NCBI RefSeq assembly: GCF_030137545.1
Contig: NZ_JARUVL010000001.1
Location: forward strand, 62,001-126,000
Source: Virgibacillus sp. LDC-1
GTDB lineage: Bacteria; Bacillota; Bacilli; Bacillales; Amphibacillaceae
Direction: 5' to 3'
DNA length: 64,000 bases
The notes under the pieces: model-generated
Database searches by the model: none
The model's input: the letters and a program-made list of their open reading frames with translations, nothing else
What the model was told of the DNA's origin: nothing
Position numbers and translations under genes: made by a program
Part shown: positions 45,629-54,840 of the stretch, one piece after another
How the letters are laid out: every line of letters begins with the position of its first letter
Numbering within the stretch: the first letter of the stretch is position 1

Positions 45629-47328
45629 ATTGGCTAAAGCAAACCTTTACCGGAATTGGAATTGTACGATTGCTTGTTTATGCATTCTTTATTTTATTTT
45701 TAATCCTGCCGTTAGTTTCTGTATTTTTAGTTGCCTTTACAAATGAGCCGATTAATTTATTTGGATCGCTTATTAGCTTGGACACGATGCAGACGACGAT
45801 TGAGCAGTTTAAAAATGCGACACTCGATAATTTTAAGGCGATTTTTTCACAAGGGCATTATTTCGATGCATTAAAAAATAGTGTGTATCTTGCCTTTATG
45901 GTTTCTGTTATCGTTTTACTTATTTGTGTGCCAATTGCATACGGGATAGCACGTACGAAAATGCCCTTTAAACGGACGATCAGTGCGTTATGTACCATTC
46001 CATTAGTTGTTCCAACCTTTATTTCTGCATACGCATTTATCATTATGTTTGGTAGAGCTGGTTGGGTGACTTATATTTATCAAGCGCTTGGAGGAGAAGG
46101 ATTACTAATCGACCCTTATTCGATGACAGGAATTGCAATTGTGCAAGTATTCTTCTTTTTCCCATACGCCTTATGGCCAATGGTAGCAGCGTTTAAAATT
46201 AGTGATGTCTCACTAGAGGAAGCATCACGAAATATGGGAGCAAAAAGCTGGCTAACCTTTATTACCGTTACATTTCCACTAGCCATCCCTGGAATGCTTT
46301 CAACAGCTTTAGTCATATTTTCGGTGAGCTTTTCCGATTTTGGTACACCGATTATTTTAGCGCCAACCGACTTGAACTTATTAGTTGTTGAAGCGTACCG
46401 TGAAATTGCTGGATTTTTTAATTGGGGTGGAGCAGCGATTCTAACGGTCATTATGATTGCAGTAGCAGCGTTTGTTTATTGGATGCAGCATGCATTTTTC
46501 AAAGGGAAAAACTATGATGCTGTATCAGGAAAGCCAAAGCAAATAAAGCTGAATGATAATAAAGCATTAACAATTTCACTATCCGCATTTTCAGGTTTTG
46601 TTGTCCTCGTACCATTATTGGCGATGGGTACAGTGTTTCTACAATCCATTGCAACGACGTGGGGAAAGGATCCACTGCCAAACGGATATACACTAGCACA
46701 TTATAAGACAATTTTTACTTCTTCATTGGGTAATATTCAAAACAGCTTAATTCTTGCCTTTGGAGCGCTTGTGCTAAGTGTAATAATTGCAACGTTTGTT
46801 TCTTACTTTGTAGTAAGGCAAAATGCAGCGTCCTTAGATTTTATGACAACCGTACCGTTAATTGTTCCTGGAATTGCATTCGGTATCGCGCTTATTCAAA
46901 CGTTCAATACAGCACCATTACAGCTTACAGGCACAGCCATGATTCTGGTTATTGCTTATACGATTCGTCGCATACCGTATATGATACGGTCAACCGTTGG
47001 TACGATGCAATCGATTAAGGCGGATATTGAGGAAGCCGCAGTAAATTTAGGTGCGTCCTCGTTAACTGCGGCAATTACTGTTATTGGCCCATTAATGCTA
47101 CCAGGTATTGCAGCTGGATCGATTCTCGTATTCGTAACGGTTATTAAAGAAACGAGTGTTTCTATTTTAATGGCTCCAGCAGAATGGGCACCAATGAGCT
47201 TAGCTATTTTTCAAAATGTGCTAAGAGCAGAATATTACTCTGCTGCCGCGATGTCGATTGTACTTGTTGTGCTTGTTATCGTTTTACAAGCAATCGCCAA
47301 TCGGCTTACGAGCAAGCAATCTTCATAA
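45625..47328 (+). CDS. Fused two-domain ABC importer permease (importer 2)
   Basis: The 567-residue protein has about 12 membrane helices in two homologous halves, each with an EAA loop (EEASRNMGAKSWL and EEAAVNLGASSLT). This is the AfuB/SfuB arrangement. Its start overlaps the ATPase stop (ATGA), so the subunits are made together. The HAD phosphatase gene follows 59 bp later with its own GGAGG site. Confidence 0.9.
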   Translation: MNWLKQTFTGIGIVRLLVYAFFILFLILPLVSVFLVAFTNEPINLFGSLISLDTMQTTIEQFKNATLDNFKAIFSQGHYFDALKNSVYLAFMVSVIVLLICVPIAYGIARTKMPFKRTISALCTIPLVVPTFISAYAFIIMFGRAGWVTYIYQALGGEGLLIDPYSMTGIAIVQVFFFFPYALWPMVAAFKISDVSLEEASRNMGAKSWLTFITVTFPLAIPGMLSTALVIFSVSFSDFGTPIILAPTDLNLLVVEAYREIAGFFNWGGAAILTVIMIAVAAFVYWMQHAFFKGKNYDAVSGKPKQIKLNDNKALTISLSAFSGFVVLVPLLAMGTVFLQSIATTWGKDPLPNGYTLAHYKTIFTSSLGNIQNSLILAFGALVLSVIIATFVSYFVVRQNAASLDFMTTVPLIVPGIAFGIALIQTFNTAPLQLTGTAMILVIAYTIRRIPYMIRSTVGTMQSIKADIEEAAVNLGASSLTAAITVIGPLMLPGIAAGSILVFVTVIKETSVSILMAPAEWAPMSLAIFQNVLRAEYYSAAAMSIVLVVLVIVLQAIANRLTSKQSS

Positions 47329-47387
47329 TAAATTAAGGTGAAAAGTAGAAGCATTATCATGTGTAAACATCTTTAGGAGGAGCATGC

Positions 47388-48209
47388 ATGAAAAGGGGAT
47401 TCATCTTTGATTTAGATGGAACGGTATACGTTGATAATAAATTGATTGATGGTGCAAAAGAAGCAATTCATGCATTAAAGCAACGTGGGGATGAGGTCGT
47501 TTTTCTAACCAATAAATCAATTGAGACGATATCAGCGTATGTGGAAAAGTTATGCCATCTAGGTATCCACGTAACAGAGAAATCTGTTGTTAGTTCAAAC
47601 TATTTAGTTGCGCGCTATTTAAAGAAGAAGATGGGAAAAGAAGAGAAAGCAATGGTTGTTGGAGAAGCACCATTGGTGGAGGAGCTGCAACATGCGGGAA
47701 TAAGCCTAACAACCAATAGCTTCGAAGCGGATTATGTTGTTATCGGCTGGGATCGCGCGTTCACGTATGAAAAGTTAAATGATGCGTTTCAAGCGTGGCG
47801 TAATGGTGCGAAGATCGTGGCAACAAATCCGGATCGCACCTGTCCAGTAAATAATGGCCAAATTCCTGATTGTGGTGCCATGATTGGCGCATTAGAAGGA
47901 GCGACAGGAGAAAAAATAGAATTAATTCTAGGAAAGCCTTCCCAGCTAGCGGCCAAGTTCATTGCCGAAGAAATTTTACGGCTTCCACCCGAGCGCTGTT
48001 ACATGGTTGGCGATCGATTGGAAACCGATATAAAGATGGGATTGGATTATGGCATGAATGCAGTACTCGTTTTATCGGGAATTACGGATAAACATATGGT
48101 AGAAGCATCCGTTTATAAACCAACATTCATTTTGGATAGCATTCGGTATATTTCAGACCTCCCGCTTAAAGGTCCAGATTCCACAGCTTCGGATTACCAG
48201 ACGATATAG
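47388..48209 (+). CDS. HAD-IIA family sugar/glycerol phosphatase
   Basis: The 273-residue protein is a class IIA HAD phosphatase of the NagD/AraL type. It has the nucleophile motif FDLDGTVY at residues 7-14, the LTNKS threonine motif, and MVGDRLETDI with the metal-binding aspartates. These enzymes dephosphorylate small sugar phosphates, polyol phosphates or glycerol phosphate. Placed last in the importer 2 operon, it may act on the imported phosphorylated compound or prevent its accumulation. Its 3' end overlaps the convergent glpP gene by 44 bp. Confidence 0.85.
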   Translation: MKRGFIFDLDGTVYVDNKLIDGAKEAIHALKQRGDEVVFLTNKSIETISAYVEKLCHLGIHVTEKSVVSSNYLVARYLKKKMGKEEKAMVVGEAPLVEELQHAGISLTTNSFEADYVVIGWDRAFTYEKLNDAFQAWRNGAKIVATNPDRTCPVNNGQIPDCGAMIGALEGATGEKIELILGKPSQLAAKFIAEEILRLPPERCYMVGDRLETDIKMGLDYGMNAVLVLSGITDKHMVEASVYKPTFILDSIRYISDLPLKGPDSTASDYQTI

Positions 48210-48735
48210 CGAGCGCGCCAGCTTCTAACCCTTGCATAATTTCATTTTTGTTGCTTACGAGCCCACCTGCGATAATTGGCAGGTGGGTTAATGCTGTAAG
48301 CTCATCAATGATATGCGGCATAATTCCAGGAAGTACTTCAATGGCATCCGGCTTACATGTATGGGCAATTTCGATTCCTTTTTTCATCGCATTGCGATCG
48401 ATAAGAAACAATCGTTGAATCGTTAGTAACCTCGCTTCCTTGGCCATCTTGACCATATTACTTTTTGTCGTAATAATTCCCGCTGGTTGCCAAACATCTG
48501 CAATATATTGAATCGCACTTTTTGAATTCGATAGACCTTCAATAAAATCGACGTGAATAAAGCATGCTTTATTCGCTTTCTTTATTTCTTCTACATAGTC
48601 ATTTACGGTCATAAGATTACCGGTCAATAGAAAGATAATGTTAGCGTTTGCCTGCAAAGCGATAGGTAAATCGCTCTCTTCTTTCACAGAGGCAATAACT
48701 TGTGATTGGACAATATCCACGATTTTGCTTCGCAT
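48166..48735 (-). CDS. glpP: Glycerol-3-phosphate-responsive antiterminator
   Basis: The 189-residue protein matches GlpP across its length (NIIFLLTGNLM, FIHVDFIEGLS, IEVLPGIMPHII, IIAGGLVSNKNEI). GlpP has a TIM-barrel-like fold, binds glycerol-3-phosphate and then stops termination in leaders of glp mRNAs such as glpD and glpFK. It is transcribed towards importer 2 and overlaps the phosphatase gene on the opposite strand. In Bacillus subtilis glpP sits next to glpFK; here 17 kb of scavenging genes lie between. The leader hairpin at 43343-43412 is a possible target. Confidence 0.9.
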   Translation of the reverse strand: MRSKIVDIVQSQVIASVKEESDLPIALQANANIIFLLTGNLMTVNDYVEEIKKANKACFIHVDFIEGLSNSKSAIQYIADVWQPAGIITTKSNMVKMAKEARLLTIQRLFLIDRNAMKKGIEIAHTCKPDAIEVLPGIMPHIIDELTALTHLPIIAGGLVSNKNEIMQGLEAGALAISSGNPKLWNLDL

Positions 48736-48933
48736 TTCTTATTCGCCTCTCCCATAGTTAAGTATAAAGTAAATTGTAACATTGTTTTGTAATAGTTAGA
48801 ATAGTTGATTTAAAAAGAAGGGTATTGAGAAATGCTATTTCTTCAAAGTAATCAAAAATCGAGTATAATATGTTACTTGTATACTCGATTATAACTTTTA
48901 TTATTTTATTCTCCACATTTCCTATAATCCTTA

Positions 48934-49113
48934 TTAAAGCACGTTTGTTCTACACATTGGAAAAAATGTATCCCGAGCTTTTTTATTCCTATAGTAGAAT
49001 GCTGCTCCGCCAGTTATAAGAAGAAGTGAACCAGCTGCTAATACATAGTTATACGTGCTATTAACGGCTTGCTTGTTCTTTCTATCCTTGTTTTTTAAAA
49101 GCGTCTTCAACAT
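48934..49113 (-). CDS. Small single-helix membrane protein, unknown
   Basis: This 59-residue ORF has a good ribosome site (GAAAGGAG) nine bases upstream of its ATG. It has a basic N-terminus (KTLLKNKDRKNK), one membrane helix (YVLAAGSLLLITGGAAFYY) and a basic C-terminal tail, predicted with the N-terminus inside or outside depending on charge balance. I do not recognise a family. A second small ORF lies just upstream on the same strand, 26 bp away, also with a ribosome site. Ends in two consecutive TAA codons. Confidence 0.55.
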   Translation of the reverse strand: MLKTLLKNKDRKNKQAVNSTYNYVLAAGSLLLITGGAAFYYRNKKARDTFFPMCRTNVL

Positions 49114-49139
49114 CCCTTGAACTCCTTTCTATGTGAACG

Positions 49140-49253
49140 CTATACATGAGATTTTTGGCGTTCTTGTTTTTTATGTGGGGTCATTTTCAAATGGCGGAGG
49201 GTTTTTTTCATCGTTTTTAACTGTAGTTTTAAATTTGGATTTTTCATTTTCAA
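49140..49253 (-). CDS. Small basic peptide of 37 residues, unknown
   Basis: Starting at TTG after GAGGTGA (or at the in-frame ATG two codons later), the ORF encodes a very basic peptide rich in lysine, histidine and arginine (KKTLRHLKMTPHKKQ) with no hydrophobic segment. It precedes the 59-residue membrane protein with 26 bp between. No family is recognised. The basic composition could suit nucleic-acid or membrane-surface binding, but this is speculation. Confidence 0.4.
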   Translation of the reverse strand: MKMKNPNLKLQLKTMKKTLRHLKMTPHKKQERQKSHV

Positions 49254-49571
49254 CTTAATCACCTCACAATCGATATTATTGTCAGTTTGAAATGGTGTTT
49301 GAAAATTCCAAGATGACTAGATTTTTCGGTTACTGTCATCATACATGAGAGATATTAATGGAGCATGAAGCAATGGTGAAGATATTGTAAAGAATGCCCT
49401 CTGTGTTTTATTCGATAGATATCCTCATAAAGTGCTTTTTTGTATGAAGTCCATTTTTGCATTTTCCGCTGTGTTTTATTTGGTCTTATTTCTTTATGCG
49501 GAATTTAATATAATCTATATAGGACATAATAACTATAACTAAATAAATGATTTTCTTAAGGAGGTGGCATT
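49254..49571. other. Intergenic region upstream of the PTS regulator
   Basis: A TATAAT at 49509-49514 may be the -10 element for the PTS regulator operon, with only a weak -35 (TTATTT at 49486-49491). No cre site or antiterminator-like hairpin was found. A GGAGGTGG ribosome site precedes the regulator. Confidence 0.4.
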
Positions 49572-51671
49572 ATGGATCGTCGAAGTATGGCAGTTTTAAA
49601 TCAGCTTGTCCAATCAGATTCTTATATAACTATCCAGGAGTTAGCTGCAAAGTTCAATGTATCAAGAAGGACGATTTATAATGACCTTGAGAAAATAAAC
49701 GATTGGCTTAAAGAAATCGATTTACCTGGTGTTAGACAAATAAGAGAAAAAGGAATTTATTTGGACCAGAACGTAAAGGAAAATATTAGCTCGAAACTGA
49801 CGATATCGGACAATTCATATTATGAGTTTTCTCATGATGAAAGAAAAGCATGGATTTATATTTATGTTTCGATAGCAGAAACTCCATATTTTTTAGATGA
49901 CCTTAAGGAGTTATTTCAAGTAAGTAGAAACACTGTTCTAGACGATATCAAGAAGCTAAAAGAAGAAATGGCATTGGAAGACTTAGAATTATTTTCTGAG
50001 CATCAGCGCGGCTATCAGATTTCAGGCGACGAAAAAATTATTAGACGTACGTTAATTCATTATTTATCTTTTGTTACCCCTGATAATGGATGGTATAGCC
50101 TTATCAACTCGCAAGAATGGAAAACGGAAGATTTACTTCTTCCCTATTCAATCTTTAGTTACGAAGTATTAAATACGTTGCAACATCTGTTACATGATTA
50201 TGAAAAACAGTCGCGCATTGAAATTACAGATGATGTTTTGAACAGTTTAGTTATTTGGTTCTATTTGTTTTTATATCGTATTAAAAAAGAGAATTATGTA
50301 AAAACAGATCCAATTGAAAAAGAAGTTATTCTTACGACAGAGGAATTCAGTGGTGCAAAGAAAATATGCAATGCCCTTGCGAACCAATTACGTTTAGATA
50401 TTCCAAGTGATGAAGTCTTGTACTTTTCAAAATATTTATTAAGTGCAAAAGTAAACTACAGCCTAGATTTACAACTAGAGAACCAGGAAATGAAGCTACT
50501 ACGACAAGTGGTAGAAAAAATGGTATCTGAATTTCAATTATATGCAGCAGTTGACTTTCCAGAAAAAAGCCATATGATTCAGAACCTGCTATTGCATTTA
50601 AAACCAGCGTTTTATCGGATTAAATATGGTATAAAAATTGACAATGTCTTATGTGATTCAGTCAAAGAAAATTATCCAGAGGTATTTTTGCTTACAAAAA
50701 AAGTAATCCATCACTTTGAAAATTTAATTGAACAGCCTGTTCATGATAATGAAATAGCATATATTGCCATGCACTTCGGTGGTTGGCTCCGAAAAGAAGG
50801 GGTTGTACTAGAACGGGCGAGAAAGAAACTGCTTATTGTTTGTACGAATGGATTAGGTACATCGCGGATGCTAGAAAGTCAATTAAAAGGATTATTGTCA
50901 GATATAGAAATTATTGGTGTAACTTCTATTAGAGAATATGAAAAAATGGAGATTCAAGTGGACATTATTGTATCTACTATCCCGCTTCCAGACAAAGGAG
51001 TTCCTGTTTTTGTCGTTAGACCTGTGCTTAGTAATGAAGATAAAGAAGCATTGCTAAAAAAAGTTAATAGTCTTTATAAAAATAAGAGTAAACAACAAAT
51101 ATATTCCGTTGATACGGTAATGGATATTGTTCGACGATACGCCCAGATAGAGGATGACCAAGAATTACGTAAAGAGTTAAGAAGTTATTTTCAGGCACCA
51201 ATTATTATCGATGATAAGAAAAGAAAGCCTAATTTAAATGTATTGTTACCTGAAGGTCGTATCGTCACGAATGAACGAGTGCATGATTGGAAGGAAGCAA
51301 TAAAGCTCGCTTCATCGTCATTGATTAAGCAAAATTTTATCAATGAGACGTATGTAGAAAAAATGATTGAAAATATTATATCTATGGGGCCTTATGTCGT
51401 TATTTCCGAGAGCTTTGCACTTCCTCACGCCACTGCAGCAGACGGTGTATATAAAACAGGAATGGGCTTACTCCATTTACAAGAGTCGATTGATTTATTA
51501 GGGAAATCAGTTCAAGTATTTATTATTTTAGCATCGTTAGATAATGAGCAACATTTAAAAGCTTTATCTCAACTCACAAGGCTTTTATCTGATAAAGAGA
51601 ATAAAAAGATTGTTCAATCAGGAAATAGGAAAAGAATCATACAGCTTATTAATAACTTTTCAACAGATTAA
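49572..51671 (+). CDS. BglG/MtlR-type PTS-regulated transcriptional activator
   Basis: The 699-residue regulator has, in order, a DeoR-like and an Mga-like helix-turn-helix (about 1-170), two PRD domains (about 190-405), an EIIB-like domain with Cys424 (VCTNGLGTS) and an EIIA domain with His619 (FALPHATA). This is the layout of MtlR/UlaR-like activators, which respond to HPr and EII phosphorylation. PRD2 keeps its histidine (AYIAMHFGG, His401), but in PRD1 the matching segment reads SDEVLYFSKYLL and lacks it. It leads the operon of the PTS it probably controls. Confidence 0.88.
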   Translation: MDRRSMAVLNQLVQSDSYITIQELAAKFNVSRRTIYNDLEKINDWLKEIDLPGVRQIREKGIYLDQNVKENISSKLTISDNSYYEFSHDERKAWIYIYVSIAETPYFLDDLKELFQVSRNTVLDDIKKLKEEMALEDLELFSEHQRGYQISGDEKIIRRTLIHYLSFVTPDNGWYSLINSQEWKTEDLLLPYSIFSYEVLNTLQHLLHDYEKQSRIEITDDVLNSLVIWFYLFLYRIKKENYVKTDPIEKEVILTTEEFSGAKKICNALANQLRLDIPSDEVLYFSKYLLSAKVNYSLDLQLENQEMKLLRQVVEKMVSEFQLYAAVDFPEKSHMIQNLLLHLKPAFYRIKYGIKIDNVLCDSVKENYPEVFLLTKKVIHHFENLIEQPVHDNEIAYIAMHFGGWLRKEGVVLERARKKLLIVCTNGLGTSRMLESQLKGLLSDIEIIGVTSIREYEKMEIQVDIIVSTIPLPDKGVPVFVVRPVLSNEDKEALLKKVNSLYKNKSKQQIYSVDTVMDIVRRYAQIEDDQELRKELRSYFQAPIIIDDKKRKPNLNVLLPEGRIVTNERVHDWKEAIKLASSSLIKQNFINETYVEKMIENIISMGPYVVISESFALPHATAADGVYKTGMGLLHLQESIDLLGKSVQVFIILASLDNEQHLKALSQLTRLLSDKENKKIVQSGNRKRIIQLINNFSTD

Positions 51672-51695
51672 GATAGGAAAGGGCAGGTGGTTAAT

Positions 51696-52124
51696 ATGAA
51701 ATTCTTAGAGGCAGATCTTATAAAAGTAGATGTAGTTGTTGAAAGTGCAGAAGAAGCAATTCAGGAAGCAGGGAATCTGTTGTTAAATGCAAATCTCATT
51801 GAGAAGGACTATGTGGATGCAATGATTAATTCATATCGAAAAAATGGAGCTTATTTTGTTTTAGCACCACAGATTGCCATTCCGCATGCTAGACCAGAGG
51901 ACGGAGTTAATGAAGCCTCTGTCTCCTTCGTAAAGCTTAAAGAACCAATCAATTTTGGTAATGAGATGAATGATCCTGTTCAATTAGTTTTTGGACTAGG
52001 AGCATCCAACAGTGATGAACATTTAGCATTACTAAGAAAACTGACAACTTTATTAAATAATAGTAATAATGTTGATGTGTTAAGAAATGCTAAGGGATAT
52101 GAGGACATAAAAAAATTATTTTAG
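51696..52124 (+). CDS. PTS EIIA component, ascorbate (UlaC) family
   Basis: The start is the ATG at 51696 after GGGCAGGTGG. The 142-residue protein carries the phosphorylated histidine at residue 64 in IAIPHARPEDG, as in the mannitol/fructose-type EIIA fold used by UlaC. It passes phosphate from HPr to the EIIB encoded next. It follows the regulator by 24 bp and is part of the same operon. Confidence 0.88.
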   Translation: MKFLEADLIKVDVVVESAEEAIQEAGNLLLNANLIEKDYVDAMINSYRKNGAYFVLAPQIAIPHARPEDGVNEASVSFVKLKEPINFGNEMNDPVQLVFGLGASNSDEHLALLRKLTTLLNNSNNVDVLRNAKGYEDIKKLF

Positions 52125-52137
52125 GAGTGTGATTTCA

Positions 52138-52410
52138 ATGATAAAAGTATTAACAGTTTGTGGATTAGGACAAGGGACAAGCTTAATTTTGAAAATGAAT
52201 GTCGAGCAGGTTTTAGGAGAGAAAGGAATACAAGCAGATGTCGAGCACACAGATGTTTCCTCAGCTTCTAGTATGCAAGCTGACTATATTATCACGAGCA
52301 AGGAGCTAGCTGAAAGCTTACAAGATCACAGTGCAAAGGTTTTTATTGTAAATAATTATTTTGATATGGATGAAATTAATAAAGCGATTGATGAAAACAT
52401 GGTAGGTTAA
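52138..52410 (+). CDS. PTS EIIB component, ascorbate (UlaB) family
   Basis: The 90-residue protein has the phosphorylated cysteine at residue 8 in LTVCGLGQGTS, typical of UlaB-like EIIB domains. The ATG at 52138 is chosen because TTAGGAGTG provides its ribosome site. It receives phosphate from EIIA and transfers it to the substrate during transport by EIIC. Confidence 0.9.
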   Translation: MIKVLTVCGLGQGTSLILKMNVEQVLGEKGIQADVEHTDVSSASSMQADYIITSKELAESLQDHSAKVFIVNNYFDMDEINKAIDENMVG

Positions 52411-52458
52411 GCAACATTCATATATAGCCTAAAAAATTAATATGAGGAGGTTAACAAA

Positions 52459-53754
52459 ATGGAAGTTATTTTTTGGTTTGCGAAAAACGTTTTTGGAGAA
52501 CCAGCTATTTTATTAGGATTTATTGTACTTTTAGGTCTCTTATTGCAGAAGAAAACGGCAAGTCAAACAGTAAGTGGTACCTTTAAAGCAATAATTGGGT
52601 TCTTAATTATTGGAGCAGGTTCTGGTGTAATTGTTAACGCTTTAACTGTATTTGAGCCATTATGGAAAGAGGTATTTAACCTATCTGGAGAACCTCTTGG
52701 AGACTTTATGGGACAAGAAGGTTTTAATGCTAAATACGGAAGTGCTGTCACTTTGGCAATGACGTTAGGTTTCATCATTAACGTTTTACTCGCTAGATTT
52801 ACGAAGTTGAAATATATTTATTTAACTGGTCACATGATGTTTTGGACAACAACGATTTTTGCAGGAATTGTTATTCAAGCAGTTGGTGATGTTTCATTTA
52901 TAAAATTAGTGATATTTTTAGCTGTTATTATGGGATTGTATTGGACAATACAGCCAGCACTAACACAGCCTTTTATGCGTAAAATCACTGGTAATGACAA
53001 TATTGCATTAGGTCATACATCAGCATCTGTAGCTTTGTTAGGGGCTTTAGCTGGTAAATGGTTAGGTAATAAAGAAAATGATTCTGAGAAAATTAAGCTT
53101 CCAAAGGGTCTCGAGTTTTTAAGAGATTCTAATGTAATTACAGCAATGACGATGGGGCTGCTTTTCCTGGTAGGAGCAATCATTATTTCCTTTAAAGACA
53201 CACCAGGTGCACAAGAGCTCATTGCGCAAGCAGGAGAACAAAACTTTATTGTGTACGCATTGATTCAATCGTTTACGTTTGCTGCGGGTATTGCAGTAGT
53301 TCTTGTTGGGGTTCGTATGTTTATTGGAGAGATGGTACCAGCGTTTAAAGGGATCGCAACGAAGATTGTTCCAGGGGCAAAGCCTGCTCTAGACAGTCCA
53401 GTTGTATTTCCATATGCACCTAATGCCGTAATTCTTGGTTTCTTAGGAGCATTTGCTGGAGCATTAATTTGGTTAGTTGTCCTTGGAAATACGGTTGGTT
53501 ATATCTTTGTTCCAACAATGATTGTGTTATTTTTCCATTCCGCTACTGCTGGTGTGTTTGGTAACGTAACAGGTGGTGTTAGAGGTGCGCTAATGGCAGG
53601 TTTTATTACCTCTACCGTCGTTGCTTGGGGTCAGTTTGTAACAGTGAAAATGCTATTACCGGATACAATTCCTGATACAGCAATGTGGGCTGCGGACTCA
53701 GATATGTTTATATTAGGACCAATCATTCGGTTCTTAGCACAGTTATTGTTCTAG
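52459..53754 (+). CDS. PTS EIIC permease, ascorbate (UlaA/SgaT) family
   Basis: The 431-residue membrane protein has about 11 helices and family segments such as KTASQTVSGTFKAIIGFL (in two parts) and ALGHTSASVALLGALAG. UlaA transports L-ascorbate as the 6-phosphate. Here the usual ascorbate enzymes (UlaG lactonase, UlaD decarboxylase, UlaE, UlaF) are absent, so the sugar acid or lactone transported may be different. A GGAGG site precedes the start. Confidence 0.9.
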   Translation: MEVIFWFAKNVFGEPAILLGFIVLLGLLLQKKTASQTVSGTFKAIIGFLIIGAGSGVIVNALTVFEPLWKEVFNLSGEPLGDFMGQEGFNAKYGSAVTLAMTLGFIINVLLARFTKLKYIYLTGHMMFWTTTIFAGIVIQAVGDVSFIKLVIFLAVIMGLYWTIQPALTQPFMRKITGNDNIALGHTSASVALLGALAGKWLGNKENDSEKIKLPKGLEFLRDSNVITAMTMGLLFLVGAIIISFKDTPGAQELIAQAGEQNFIVYALIQSFTFAAGIAVVLVGVRMFIGEMVPAFKGIATKIVPGAKPALDSPVVFPYAPNAVILGFLGAFAGALIWLVVLGNTVGYIFVPTMIVLFFHSATAGVFGNVTGGVRGALMAGFITSTVVAWGQFVTVKMLLPDTIPDTAMWAADSDMFILGPIIRFLAQLLF

Positions 53755-53823
53755 ATAGGAAGATAAGAGGGGGGATTGGCTTACTTTCCCTCCTTTTTAA
53801 TGAAATTGAAAGGAGTATGGCAT

Positions 53824-54816
53824 ATGAGTTTTATTCGGACATTTACTGGTGATATTGATCCCACATCATTGGGGTTTACTTACTCTCATGAACATCTTGT
53901 TTGTCGCCCTCCTTATTGGGTGCAAAAAGAAGCAGATGATTTACTGTTGGATGATAAAGAGAAAACAAAACTCGATGTACTTGATTTTAAAAACTTAGGC
54001 GGACAAGCAATTGTTGATGCTACCGCAATAGATTATGGTCGTGATGTACAAGCTGTGAAGGAAATCTCCGAAGAAACTGGAGTAACAATTATTGGTACAG
54101 CAGGGTTTAATAAAAGCTTTTTATGGAATGCCCCACTTCCAGAGCATTTAAAAGCTGTAATTGGAGAATATGCAACCTATTATGAGTGGATTGACAATAC
54201 ACCGATACATTCCTTAACAGATTTTGTTATTAAGGAAATTGAAGAGGGCTTGGAAGGCACGCTAATTCGTGGTGGGCAAGTAAAGTTTGGAACAGGATAT
54301 AACCGAATAACCCCTTTAGAAGAAAAGACGTTACGTGCAGTTGCACGCGCCTATCATGAGACAAAAGCACCTGTTCATTCGCATACAGAAGCTGGAACGA
54401 TGGGATTAGAGCAGATTGAGCTTTTACAGAGTGAGAACGTAGATCTTGAGCATGTAAGCTTTGGACATATGGATAGAAACCCTGATCCTTTTTACCATGA
54501 AGCAATTGCTAGAACAGGAGCATTTTTATCCTTTGATGGGATTGCAAAAATAAAGTACGCTCCGGAAAGTACTAGAATTGATTGTATTTTGGGTCTTGTT
54601 GAAAAAGGATATGAGGATCAAATTTTGATCAGTGGTGATACAGCAAGAAAATCTTATTACAAGCATTATGATTATGGCTTAGGATTAGAGTATATCCTTG
54701 GAAAATGGGTGTCGCGTTTTAGAGAGGAAGCAAATATGAGAGGCTTTGAAGGTGAAAAACTCATTCATAAATTTTTTGTTGCGAATCCTGCACGCTGCTT
54801 TACATTTAAAAAATAA
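53824..54816 (+). CDS. Phosphotriesterase-like lactonase
   Basis: The start at 53824 follows GAAAGGAG. The 330-residue amidohydrolase-superfamily protein has the metal-binding TYSHEHL motif, a bridging lysine in GGQVKFG, histidines in VHSHTEAG and SFGHMDRN, and the aspartate in ISGDTAR. Members of this branch located next to ascorbate-type PTS genes have been shown to hydrolyse phosphorylated pentonolactones, such as xylono- or arabinono-lactone 5-phosphate. Opening a phosphorylated lactone delivered by the PTS is therefore the likely role. True phosphotriesterase activity is unlikely. Confidence 0.8.
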   Translation: MSFIRTFTGDIDPTSLGFTYSHEHLVCRPPYWVQKEADDLLLDDKEKTKLDVLDFKNLGGQAIVDATAIDYGRDVQAVKEISEETGVTIIGTAGFNKSFLWNAPLPEHLKAVIGEYATYYEWIDNTPIHSLTDFVIKEIEEGLEGTLIRGGQVKFGTGYNRITPLEEKTLRAVARAYHETKAPVHSHTEAGTMGLEQIELLQSENVDLEHVSFGHMDRNPDPFYHEAIARTGAFLSFDGIAKIKYAPESTRIDCILGLVEKGYEDQILISGDTARKSYYKHYDYGLGLEYILGKWVSRFREEANMRGFEGEKLIHKFFVANPARCFTFKK

Positions 54817-54840
54817 CTTCAAGACGGAGTGGTGGTTTCC

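Noticed and set aside
53824-54816. True phosphotriesterase (organophosphate hydrolase)
   Set aside because: Position in an ascorbate-type PTS operon and similarity to phospho-lactonases make lactonase activity more likely.
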